The notes: a model not told the origin generated them from the sequence alone. A stretch of 10,307 bases of DNA from Faucicola sp032089155 (GCA_032089155.1 DAMDEV010000090.1:1-10307), one strand, 5' to 3'. Positions 1 through 6,019 are shown, counted from the first letter of the stretch. Numbers and translations: made by a program.

Positions 1-2
1 CA

Positions 3-599
3 ATTGCCATTCAAGATTATGGCATTGTCCCTGACAACCTTGAGACCACTCGCCGCACTGTTCAGCAAGCGATAGTCGAATGTGATGTGATTATTTCTAC
101 GGCGGGTGTATCGGTGGGCGATTATGATTTTTTAACCCAAGTCATTCAGGCGCTCGGCAAAATTCACCATTACAAAGTGGCGATGAAACCAGGTAAACCT
201 TTTATATTTGGGGAATTTGAGCAAGATAAAAAAACGGTCATGTATTTTGGGTTACCCGGCAATCCGCTATCTACCGTGGTATGCTGCCTTAATTTTGTCC
301 AACCTGCACTGTGGCAACTATCGGGCGTGAAACCATCAGATATCCCAAAACCGCTGCAACTGTTTGCTAAAACCACCCACGACATCAACAAGCGAGCAGG
401 ACGCCAAGATTATCAGCGAGCAATTTTTTGCCAAAATGAAGACGGCAGTTTTAGCGTAACGCCTTTATCTGCCCAAGACTCCCACCGTATAAAACAGCTT
501 AGCCACGCCAATTGCTTGCTTGTATTACCCAAAGATAATGCAGGGGTAAAAGCAGGCGAAATAGTGACGGTGCAGCCGTTTAGTTGGAATTTTAGCTAA
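3..599 (+). CDS. moeA: Molybdopterin molybdenumtransferase MoeA, C-terminal part (5' end outside window)
   Basis: MoeA inserts molybdate into adenylylated molybdopterin, the last common step of molybdenum-cofactor synthesis in the cytoplasm. The frame is open from the left edge, so only about the last 198 residues are present; E. coli MoeA is about 411 residues. Family signatures seen are STAGVSVGDYD (nt 96-128), KPGKPF (nt 186-203) and GLPGNPLS (from nt 249), all in the MoeA/MogA-like molybdopterin-binding domain III, followed by the small C-terminal beta-barrel domain IV. The internal ATG at 87 is not the start: recognisable MoeA sequence runs upstream of it to the window edge. The gene ends with TAA two bases before moaA, so the two are almost certainly one transcript and translation may be coupled. 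The identification is secure; MogA/MoaB share the fold but are shorter and lack the C-terminal barrel. Confidence 0.95.
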   Translation: MAIQDYGIVPDNLETTRRTVQQAIVECDVIISTAGVSVGDYDFLTQVIQALGKIHHYKVAMKPGKPFIFGEFEQDKKTVMYFGLPGNPLSTVVCCLNFVQPALWQLSGVKPSDIPKPLQLFAKTTHDINKRAGRQDYQRAIFCQNEDGSFSVTPLSAQDSHRIKQLSHANCLLVLPKDNAGVKAGEIVTVQPFSWNFS

Positions 600-601
600 C
601 G

Positions 602-1606
602 ATGAATCCGCAACATTCTTCATTAAATTTGGTGGACAATTTTCATCGCCAGTTAAGCTATTTACGCCTGTCTATTACCGATTTTTGCAACTTTCGCTGT
701 GATTACTGCCTGCCCGATGGCTATACTGCCAACGCGGGTAAACGCCCTGACAACGAGCTTTCTGTATCCGAAATCGATATTTTAATACAAGCCTTTGCCA
801 AACTAGGTACCACCAAAGTGCGGCTGACGGGGGGTGAGCCATCGATTCGACAAGATTTACCGCGCATCATCGAACTTGCCAAACAGACCCAAGGCATCCA
901 AACAGTGGCGGTTAGCTCCAACGGCTATCGCCTTGCCAAGCATTTATCCGCCTGGCAAACAGCAGGGCTAAATCAGCTTAACATCAGTATCGACAGCTTT
1001 GACCCCGCCATTTTTAAACAAATCACCGGCTTTGATATATTGCCAACGCTGTTAAAAGACATCGATACATTGCTAGCAACCACCGATATTAAGCTAAAAC
1101 TCAACGGTATTTTGATGGCAGACACCGCCTTTGATAACTTGCAATCTGTGTTAGGTTTTGTCAAAAATCGTCCTGTCACTTACCGTTTTATTGAGTTCAT
1201 GCAAACCTCAGATAATAAAGCTTTGTTTTTTGCCCAACATAGCAGTGGTCAGCGTATTAAAGATTTTTTATTACAAAATGGTTGGCAATCCCAACGTCGA
1301 GCAAGCGATGCAGGCCCTGCGATTGAATATCGCCATACCGATTATGTCGGTGGCATTGGGCTGATTGAGCCTTATGCCCCGCAGTTTTGCGACAGTTGTA
1401 ATCGCCTGCGAGTGAGTAGCCAAGGCAAAGTACATTTGTGTTTGTTTGATAATGGCAGTTATGATGTGCGAGCGTTTTTGGCAAATGGCGATGTCGATGG
1501 ATTGGTTCATGCCTTGCAAAGCTTAATGCCGATTAAGCCCGAGCATCATTTACTCAAGCAAAACGACAGTGGTATCATGGCGAATTTGTCGATGATTGGC
1601 GGTTAA
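602..1606 (+). CDS. moaA: GTP 3',8-cyclase MoaA (radical SAM)
   Basis: MoaA uses S-adenosylmethionine and two 4Fe-4S clusters to cyclise GTP to 3',8-cyclo-7,8-dihydro-GTP, the first step of molybdenum-cofactor synthesis. The product is 334 residues (E. coli about 329). The N-terminal radical-SAM cluster motif is C29-x3-C33-x2-C36, followed by the LTGGEP SAM-binding motif. The C-terminal substrate cluster ligands are C263-x2-C266-x13-C280, the spacing found in E. coli. The chain ends in Gly-Gly, the conserved catalytic tail of MoaA. The ATG at 602 fits the E. coli N terminus, but no good Shine-Dalgarno precedes it. It lies two bases after the moeA stop, so translational coupling to moeA is likely. 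All key residues are present and the gene looks intact. Confidence 0.97.
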   Translation: MNPQHSSLNLVDNFHRQLSYLRLSITDFCNFRCDYCLPDGYTANAGKRPDNELSVSEIDILIQAFAKLGTTKVRLTGGEPSIRQDLPRIIELAKQTQGIQTVAVSSNGYRLAKHLSAWQTAGLNQLNISIDSFDPAIFKQITGFDILPTLLKDIDTLLATTDIKLKLNGILMADTAFDNLQSVLGFVKNRPVTYRFIEFMQTSDNKALFFAQHSSGQRIKDFLLQNGWQSQRRASDAGPAIEYRHTDYVGGIGLIEPYAPQFCDSCNRLRVSSQGKVHLCLFDNGSYDVRAFLANGDVDGLVHALQSLMPIKPEHHLLKQNDSGIMANLSMIGG

Positions 1607-1663
1607 TCGATGGCGGGTCTTTTGAAAATATAAAATAGGCAAATTTAAGACAAATTGACTCAT

Positions 1664-1700
1664 TCAAGCGCAGCTTGATAAGCGTACACGTCGCTATAAT
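1664..1700 (+). promoter_or_regulatory. Putative internal promoter of moaCDE with overlapping dyad
   Basis: A consensus -10 box, TATAAT, lies at 1695-1700, about 35 bases before the moaC start. A perfect dyad TCAAGC-GCA-GCTTGA (1664-1678) sits where the -35 element should be. The best -35-like hexamer, TTGATA (1675-1680), is only 14 bases from the -10, and nothing better occurs at 17 bases. A weak -35 covered by a symmetric site suggests a factor-controlled promoter, but this is inference. The dyad does not match the FNR (TTGAT-N4-ATCAA) or E. coli ModE patterns. Confidence 0.45.
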
Positions 1701-1734
1701 GTTGTGCCACATTTGAGGGGTGAAAATCCAAAAC

Positions 1735-2232
1735 ATGACAACACAATTAACTCCCTTAGACCTGACACATTTAGACGCACACGGCGATATCGCCATGGTC
1801 GATGTGTCGGGCAAAGCGATAACCCAACGCACTGCCACCGCTATAGGGCAAGTCATTTTCCCTAGCGACAGTTACCAAGTGATAAAATCCGCCGATGGTA
1901 TCACCAAAAAAGGCTCAATCACCCAGACCGCGCACATTGCAGGGGTCATGGCAAGCAAACGCACCCACGAGCTGATTCCGCTTTGCCACCAGCTGCCACT
2001 CGATGGGGTAAAAATCGGCTTTGAGTATGATGATAACAACTGCTCAATCCACGTCACTGCCACCGTCAAAGTCACCCACAAAACAGGCGTGGAAATGGAA
2101 GCCTTAACCGCTGTGTCGGTGGCTTGCCTAACGATTTACGACATGACCAAAGCATTATCTCACGACATCACCATCAGCGATATCAAGCTACTCACCAAAA
2201 CAGGGGGCAAATCCGACTATGCCAACACCTAG
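1735..2232 (+). CDS. moaC: Cyclic pyranopterin monophosphate synthase MoaC
   Basis: MoaC converts the MoaA product (3',8-cyclo-7,8-dihydro-GTP) to cyclic pyranopterin monophosphate. From ATG 1735 it is 165 residues (E. coli about 161). Family signatures are MVDVSGK near residue 21, HIAGVMASKRTHELIPLCH (67-85), KTGVEMEALTA (116-126), YDMTKA (135-140, with the conserved Asp and Lys) and KTGGKS (155-160). A GTG at 1720 is in frame five codons earlier, but it sits directly on the AGGGG stretch that would be the ribosome-binding site. ATG 1735 gives the usual MoaC N terminus, with that purine run about 12-14 bases upstream, a rather long spacer. The 3' end overlaps moaD by 14 bases. The 128-base gap after moaA is the largest in the operon and holds a possible second promoter. 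Confidence 0.96.
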   Translation: MTTQLTPLDLTHLDAHGDIAMVDVSGKAITQRTATAIGQVIFPSDSYQVIKSADGITKKGSITQTAHIAGVMASKRTHELIPLCHQLPLDGVKIGFEYDDNNCSIHVTATVKVTHKTGVEMEALTAVSVACLTIYDMTKALSHDITISDIKLLTKTGGKSDYANT

Positions 2233-2482
2233 CGCGTCTGAGAAAAATTTAGCCATCTTATACTTTGCAAGCCTTGCTGAACAAGCAGGGAAAGATGAAG
2301 AAACAATCCGCTTTGACGGTGATAACTTGTCCGAGCTTTACCAAACGTTAAGCGCACACTACGGTTTTAAACTCGCCCAAACCAAACTTGCTGTGGCAAT
2401 CAATCACCACATTACCAACTGGCAAACGCCGCTACAAGATGGCGATATCGTCGCCTTTATTCCACCTGTGGCAGGTGGTTAA
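2219..2482 (+). CDS. moaD: Molybdopterin synthase small (sulfur-carrier) subunit MoaD
   Basis: MoaD is a ubiquitin-like sulfur carrier. Its C-terminal Gly-Gly is adenylylated by MoeB, converted to a thiocarboxylate, and used by MoaE to build the dithiolene of molybdopterin. The product is 87 residues (E. coli 81). It shows the family's final DGDxVAFxPPVxGG pattern and ends exactly in GlyGly, as function requires. The start overlaps the last 14 bases of moaC in another frame, and an AGGGGG run at 2202-2207 inside moaC is a good ribosome-binding site. This arrangement favours coupled, near-stoichiometric translation with moaC. No moeB, the activating enzyme, is visible in the window. Confidence 0.95.
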   Translation: MPTPSASEKNLAILYFASLAEQAGKDEETIRFDGDNLSELYQTLSAHYGFKLAQTKLAVAINHHITNWQTPLQDGDIVAFIPPVAGG

Positions 2483-2519
2483 ATATCGCATACGCCCTTT
2501 AAAAAATATAGAGAAAACC

Positions 2520-3011
2520 ATGAATACATTGCATCAAGGCTCATCCACCATTAGCATCAGTGAAGACCAAGCCTACCAAACCGTGATTACTAGCGGCTTT
2601 GCATTGACTGACCGAGCCATTGACGAGAGACGGCTTAAACACACCTTAATGAGCGATACTTGTGGGGCTTTAGCGACTTTTGAAGGCTGGGTACGTAACC
2701 ACAATAACGCTCGCCCTGTTAGCAAACTCACTTACTACGGCTACGAGCAACTGGCACTCAATCAAGGCAAAAAACTGATTGAGCAAGCCAAAGCCCAGTT
2801 TGACATCGAAAACGCCATTGCCATGCACCGTGTTGGCGACCTTGCGATTGGTGAGATGGCGGTGTGGATTGGGGTAGTGGCTGCCCACCGTTATCCTGCG
2901 TTTGATGCGTGTCGTTGGCTACTAGATGCGATTAAATCGGATATCCCTGTGTGGAAACAAGAATTTTATGCAGACAGTACTGAGAGTCTGTGGCTTTCTA
3001 ATAATGGTTAA
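2520..3011 (+). CDS. moaE: Molybdopterin synthase catalytic subunit MoaE
   Basis: MoaE is the large subunit of molybdopterin synthase. It pairs with MoaD in a heterotetramer and transfers two sulfurs to cyclic pyranopterin monophosphate. From ATG 2520 it is 163 residues (E. coli 150). Conserved stretches are FEGWVRNHN (54-62), MHRVGDLAIGE (102-112) and AAHRYPAFDA (121-130). K139 and K146, in IKSDIPVWKQE, align with the two catalytic lysines of E. coli MoaE (119 and 126). The open frame extends upstream to 2388, but that part overlaps moaD and does not resemble MoaE, whereas the ATG at 2520 is preceded by a weak GAGA ribosome-binding site. It starts 37 bases after moaD. The N terminus is somewhat longer than in E. 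coli. Confidence 0.95.
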   Translation: MNTLHQGSSTISISEDQAYQTVITSGFALTDRAIDERRLKHTLMSDTCGALATFEGWVRNHNNARPVSKLTYYGYEQLALNQGKKLIEQAKAQFDIENAIAMHRVGDLAIGEMAVWIGVVAAHRYPAFDACRWLLDAIKSDIPVWKQEFYADSTESLWLSNNG

Positions 3012-3052
3012 TACTTTAGTAATGGGTGAATAAGAATAATAGTGAATAAGCA

Positions 3053-3790
3053 ATGACAACTACCGTATTAAGCGTGCTGTTTTTTATTTCTGCCTTGCTC
3101 TATTCATCAGTCGGGCATGGCGGTGCATCGGGTTATCTTGCGATGATGGGGTTAGTCGGCGTTGCGCCAAGTATCATGAAACCTACTGCACTATGTCTCA
3201 ATATTTTGGTGTCAATCATTGCATTTTGGCGATTTTATTCTGCAAAAAACTTTTCTTGGCAAATTTTTATTCCCCTTGCTATTGCCGCGGTGCCGATGGC
3301 GTTTATCGGGGGGATGACCCATTTGCCCAGTCATTTATATAAGCCGATTGTTGGGACGGTACTGATTTTTTCGGCTATTTATTCATTTATCTTTGCCAAA
3401 AAACTCACCAGCGAGCAACCATTAAAACAGGTGTCAAAATGGATTTTGGCCATCGTGGGGGCTATTTTAGGGTTGCTTTCAGGATTGACGGGGGTGGGCG
3501 GTGGTGTTTTTTTAAGTCCAATTTTATTGTTTAACCGTTGGGCAAGCCCTAAAGTTGTCGCGGGTGTAGCGTCGGGGTTTATTTTGGTGAATTCAATTTC
3601 AGGCTTGTTTGGTGTGTTATCGACAGGGGCAAAACTGCCAAATCAACTACCAATCTGGCTTGTAGCGGTGTGTCTAGGGGGTTTTATTGGCGCAACTTAT
3701 GGTAGCAAACGCCTTGCCGACCCCATGCTCAATAAATTATTATCTCTTGTATTAGTCATTGCAGGGCTTAAAATGTTGGCAAATTTTTAA
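3053..3790 (+). CDS. TauE/SafE-family membrane permease (putative sulfite/organosulfur exporter)
   Basis: This 245-residue, very hydrophobic protein has about eight predicted membrane segments. It shows the two pseudo-repeat signatures of the TauE/SafE family: GHGGASGYLA at residues 21-30 in the first helix region, and LSGLTGVGGGVFLSP at 142-156 opening the second half. Family members are proposed to move sulfite, sulfoacetate, taurine-related anions or other small anions across the inner membrane; the substrate here cannot be read from sequence. It starts 41 bases after moaE with no terminator between, so it probably belongs to the same transcript. A link to molybdoenzymes acting on sulfite or S-oxides is possible but is inference. 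No strong Shine-Dalgarno precedes ATG 3053. No + strand terminator with a U-tract is seen after the stop. Confidence 0.85.
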   Translation: MTTTVLSVLFFISALLYSSVGHGGASGYLAMMGLVGVAPSIMKPTALCLNILVSIIAFWRFYSAKNFSWQIFIPLAIAAVPMAFIGGMTHLPSHLYKPIVGTVLIFSAIYSFIFAKKLTSEQPLKQVSKWILAIVGAILGLLSGLTGVGGGVFLSPILLFNRWASPKVVAGVASGFILVNSISGLFGVLSTGAKLPNQLPIWLVAVCLGGFIGATYGSKRLADPMLNKLLSLVLVIAGLKMLANF

Positions 3791-3822
3791 CGCTTAGGTA
3801 TACCCCAACCGATGTATCTAGC

Positions 3823-3854
3823 ACCAACCTAAAAAAGTACCGACCTAAAAAATG
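3823..3854. repeat. Two-copy 16-bp tandem repeat
   Basis: ACCAACCTAAAAAAGT (3823-3838) is followed directly by ACCGACCTAAAAAATG (3839-3854), with three mismatches. Each unit has the core ACCTAAAAAA. It lies just after the tauE-like gene. It could be a small duplication or two aligned A-tract binding sites; function unknown. Confidence 0.6.
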
Positions 3855-3895
3855 CGATGAATTGCAGCATTCACTCATCACACCGCTTGCGCTAT

Positions 3896-3928
3896 AAAAA
3901 AAACCCATTGCAGGAGGTGAGCAATGGG
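3896..3928 (-). terminator. Minus-strand intrinsic terminator, 8-bp stem
   Basis: GCAATGGG (3921-3928) and CCCATTGC (3904-3911) form a perfect 8-bp stem around a 9-base loop. On the minus strand this is followed by eight T (3903-3896). On the + strand the hairpin is followed by CTGAGG rather than a U-tract, so it acts leftward only. The nearest minus-strand protein gene (5220-5726) has its own terminator and pgsA lies between, so this one must serve another transcript. Confidence 0.8.
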
Positions 3929-4000
3929 CTGAGGAAAAGCACAAGTAAGTGTTAAAAGTCTGAAAATTTTTGACAATAAACGCGGTTTATCAAAATTGTC
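3896..4000 (-). ncRNA. Candidate small RNA with anti-Shine-Dalgarno terminator loop
   Basis: Read on the minus strand, a -10-like TATAGT (4011-4006) is followed at the expected distance by GGACAA (from about 4000). This opens a predicted 5' hairpin: lower stem GACA/TGTC, a one-sided bulge, then ATAAAC-CGC-GTTTAT. A mostly single-stranded linker follows, and then a terminator of 8 bp, CCCATTGC / GCAATGGG, whose 9-base loop is TCACCTCCT, with eight T after it. The RNA would be about 100-105 nt. The loop is identical to the anti-Shine-Dalgarno core at the 3' end of 16S rRNA, so it could pair with ribosome-binding sites of mRNAs. The -35 region is only A/T-rich, without a good match to TTGACA, so the promoter is the weak point. 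Existence and function are inferred from structure only. Confidence 0.4.
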
Positions 4001-4314
4001 CAAGTACTATATTAATAAAAAATTGATAAAAAATTTTGCAAGTTAATACGCTATGACTGATTAATTGGGTACAAAATAATCAACTTTCAAGAAACCTGAC
4101 AACAGCAAAATTTGCTAATAGCGAAATCATTCTTATTGTTCTTATTATTTCGTTGTCGGACGTTATGATATCAATAAAAGTCTAATTTTTTGACTGTCTA
4201 ATTACACCCTGTTACTTTTGAAGTGTTTTTTATACAATGACATATTTAGTAAAAAATATCATGAAATCAATAGGGTAAGGCGGCTTAATTGTTGAAAAAT
4301 ATGACAAAAATGAG

Positions 4315-4360
4315 CATTATGAGCAAAACATAATGACATTGCTTTGAGAACCGTTATAAT
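4315..4360 (+). promoter_or_regulatory. pgsA promoter with overlapping inverted repeat
   Basis: ATGACA (4333-4338, five of six matches to TTGACA) and TATAAT (4355-4360, perfect) are separated by 16 bases. This predicts a start near 4367 and a leader of about 50 bases before pgsA. A perfect inverted repeat CATTATG-N7-CATAATG (4315-4321 and 4329-4335) runs into the -35 hexamer, the classic position of a repressor operator. The protein that might bind is unknown. Confidence 0.65.
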
Positions 4361-4419
4361 TATTTCAACTAAAATTAGCGTTACGCCGCGCCCTACAACA
4401 AGAATGAACGAAAAATCCC

Positions 4420-5094
4420 ATGACCGATAAGCCAGTGACCGACGAGACAGCCCATCCCCCTGTTGCTTCGGGCAGTATTTTTAACTTGCCCAACAACTTG
4501 ACCATTGCGCGCATCGTGATGATTCCACTGTTTGTGGCGATTGCTTATTGGCCGCCTGCAATGGGGATTGGACAGAGCGCCATTAGTGATAATGCAATTG
4601 CCAATATAGGCATGTATCAGTTTAGCGATAGTCTACTACGCCACTTTTTACTGACGGCTGTATTTATTTTGGCGGCAATTACCGATTGGTTAGATGGCTA
4701 CTTTGCCCGCAAGCTCAATATGACATCGGCATTTGGGCGGTTTCTTGACCCTGTGGCGGATAAACTGATGGTTGCTGCCGCGCTAATTATCTTGGTGCAG
4801 TGGCATCCTGATATTGTCATGGCGATTTCAGCGATTGTTATCATCTCACGGGAGATTGCCGTCTCTGCCTTGCGTGAGTGGATGGCAGAGCTGGGCAATC
4901 GTACCAGCGTTGCTGTGTCATATGTGGGCAAGATGAAAACCACTTTTCAAATGGTGGCAATTACGGTGTTACTGCTCAATTGGGAATCACTTGAGATGAC
5001 GGGGTATTTACTATTAGTGATTTCAGTGGTGTTGACGTTATGGTCAATGTTTATTTATCTAAAAGCGGCATGGCCCTATCTAAAACAGCCTTAA
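4420..5094 (+). CDS. pgsA: CDP-diacylglycerol--glycerol-3-phosphate 3-phosphatidyltransferase PgsA
   Basis: PgsA is an inner-membrane enzyme that makes phosphatidylglycerophosphate from CDP-diacylglycerol and glycerol 3-phosphate, the committed step toward phosphatidylglycerol and cardiolipin. The CDP-alcohol phosphotransferase signature is complete: D89-x2-D92-G93-x2-A96-R97-x8-G106-x3-D110-x3-D114. The stretch REIAVSALREWMAELGNRTSVAVS matches PgsA rather than other family members such as phosphatidylserine or cardiolipin synthases. The protein is 224 residues against about 182 in E. coli. The extra length is a hydrophilic N-terminal tail of about 18 residues and an insertion of about 25 residues (roughly 47-75) between the first two membrane helices. 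ATG 4420 has only a weak purine-rich ribosome-binding site. The gene has its own promoter and shares a terminator with the convergent downstream gene. Confidence 0.94.
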   Translation: MTDKPVTDETAHPPVASGSIFNLPNNLTIARIVMIPLFVAIAYWPPAMGIGQSAISDNAIANIGMYQFSDSLLRHFLLTAVFILAAITDWLDGYFARKLNMTSAFGRFLDPVADKLMVAAALIILVQWHPDIVMAISAIVIISREIAVSALREWMAELGNRTSVAVSYVGKMKTTFQMVAITVLLLNWESLEMTGYLLLVISVVLTLWSMFIYLKAAWPYLKQP

Positions 5095-5170
5095 TTGATA
5101 ACTTTAAAAAAAGCTAATGACGTTAAAAAAACGGACTATGTTAAAACAATTTTTAGCTAAAAATTTACCA

Positions 5171-5205
5171 TAAAAACCCCAGTCAAAAAACTGGGGTTGT
5201 ATTTC
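5171..5205. terminator. Bidirectional intrinsic terminator between pgsA and the convergent FMN-binding gene
   Basis: AACCCCAG (5175-5182) and CTGGGGTT (5191-5198) form a GC-rich stem with an A-rich 8-base loop. On the + strand a T-rich tract follows (from 5199). On the minus strand the A-run at 5172-5176 becomes the T tail. It can end both pgsA and the minus-strand gene. Confidence 0.85.
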
Positions 5206-5219
5206 TTTAAAGCCAATAA

Positions 5220-5726
5220 TTAAAACGTCACGGCATGGTTTTCACCCATATTTTCTGCGGTTTTCCCTTCTTGCGCAGCGGCGGCTACCATTTTAAACAT
5301 ATCCACCACCGTGTTACCGCTTAGCCAATACTGCGCACCGTTACATTCAATACAAAGCACTTGCACGTTAGGATCTTCTTTACCTTTTTCATAGAACGCT
5401 GCATAAATTGGACTCCAAAGCTCATCTAGTTTGGCTTTGTCATTAACCAGCTTAGCCGTACCGTTGATAGACACAAAGTCTTTTTGGTCGCTTGAGGTAT
5501 AAGATAAGTTGACTTGTGGGTTTTTTTCAAGGTCTTTGATAGTTTCTGATTTGCGATCGCCGATGAACCAAATTTTACCATTTTCTAATTCATTCTTATT
5601 GGTGGTCATTGGGCACGCATGTAAATGTTTTTCGTCTGCCGTAATGGTGGTCATCATTGCATATTTGACGCCTTTAATCACTTTATTGATATTTTCAATA
5701 TGTTGCTCTTTGGTGAGATCTGCCAT
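5220..5726 (-). CDS. Pyridoxamine 5'-phosphate oxidase-like FMN-binding protein (general stress protein 26 type)
   Basis: This 168-residue protein matches the small split-barrel flavin-binding family often annotated as general stress protein 26 or pyridoxamine-5'-phosphate oxidase-related. Typical features are the N-terminal helix and TTI(x)ADEKHLHACPM strand pair (about 26-40), KIWFIGDRKSETIKDLEKNPQVNLSY (51-76, split by the usual helix) and DFVSINGTAKLVNDKAKLDELW (83-104). The C-terminal part carries YWLSGNTVVDMFKM. Members bind flavin, or in some cases related cofactors, and several are stress-induced; the physiological reaction is unknown. It is not the biosynthetic PdxH, which is longer and has different substrate-binding motifs. 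A good ribosome-binding site, AAGGA (5738-5734 on the minus strand), stands 7 bases from the ATG, the best in the window, suggesting strong expression. It converges on pgsA and diverges from purL. Confidence 0.85.
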   Translation of the reverse strand: MADLTKEQHIENINKVIKGVKYAMMTTITADEKHLHACPMTTNKNELENGKIWFIGDRKSETIKDLEKNPQVNLSYTSSDQKDFVSINGTAKLVNDKAKLDELWSPIYAAFYEKGKEDPNVQVLCIECNGAQYWLSGNTVVDMFKMVAAAAQEGKTAENMGENHAVTF

Positions 5727-5741
5727 GAGAAGGTCCTTGTC

Positions 5742-5758
5742 ATTATATGGTTATTATA
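5742..5758 (-). promoter_or_regulatory. Putative -10 boxes of the FMN-binding gene
   Basis: Two perfect TATAAT hexamers on the minus strand lie at 5758-5753 and 5747-5742, 11 bases apart. A TTGAAC (5765-5760) is too close to either to be a normal -35, and the proper -35 positions are only T-rich. One of the two boxes is likely used; which one cannot be decided from the sequence. Confidence 0.45.
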
Positions 5759-5989
5759 CGTTCAAAGTTAATGCTAAAAAATTTATTACTAACTTATCAA
5801 GAAATTGCGTTAAAACTGGCTTAAAGTCATTAACTTGGACGATAATATAGGCTTTTGTTGCTTAAGTCTGTCGAAAAGCTGCAAATAAATGGTATAAAAC
5901 CGTTAACGATGTTATCGCAAGGTAACGCAATTGAAAGGTACTTTATAAAAAACACATCGTGAAATCACAGCCTATCGCCATTAAGACAA

Positions 5990-6019
5990 GTGATACGCCC
6001 GTGGGTTTAATGCTATAAT
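5990..6019 (+). promoter_or_regulatory. purL promoter with extended -10
   Basis: TGC-TATAAT (6011-6019) is a perfect extended -10 element. GTGATA (5990-5995), with 18-base spacing, is a mediocre -35, as is common with extended -10 promoters. The predicted start is near 6026, giving a leader of about 50 bases. No riboswitch-like structure is evident in the leader. Confidence 0.65.

Larger units (their letters stand above)
3791..4419. other. 629-bp non-coding region between the tauE-like gene and pgsA
   Basis: No convincing protein-coding frame is present; ATG-initiated frames are very short. The region is AT-rich. In order it contains: a 16-bp imperfect tandem repeat (3823-3854); a minus-strand terminator (3896-3928); a hairpin-forming inverted repeat (3968-4000) with a minus-strand -10-like box (4006-4011), together forming a candidate small RNA; a 13-base palindrome AGCAAA-A-TTTGCT (4104-4116); a 6-bp inverted repeat CGAAAT/ATTTCG (4122-4152) flanking a pyrimidine-rich loop; an 8-base direct repeat GTCTAATT (4180-4187 and 4196-4203); and the pgsA promoter with an overlapping inverted repeat (4315-4360). 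I see no assigned role for 4041-4310. Confidence 0.7.

Noticed and set aside
1720..1734. GTG start for moaC
   Set aside because: The GTG sits on the purine run that should serve as ribosome-binding site; ATG 1735 matches MoaC homologues better.
1607..1734. Molybdenum-cofactor riboswitch before moaC
   Set aside because: The gap shows only a short dyad and a promoter box; I could not find the multi-helix layout of the moco riboswitch. A covariance search would settle it.
2388..2519. Upstream extension of the moaE frame
   Set aside because: It overlaps moaD in another frame and does not resemble MoaE; ATG 2520 gives the family's normal N terminus.
4104..4116. PurR-like operator
   Set aside because: GCAAA and TTTGC resemble PurR half-sites, but the centre is one base instead of two, the outer bases differ, and no purine gene is adjacent.
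4121..4152. Fur-box-like AT-rich sequence
   Set aside because: The stretch has some AT-rich similarity but lacks the GATAAT hexamer arrangement, so a Fur site is not supported.
5509..5850. A 113-codon + strand open frame
   Set aside because: Most of it is antisense to the well-supported FMN-binding gene (5220-5726), it has no recognisable domain, and it runs into that gene's promoter region.
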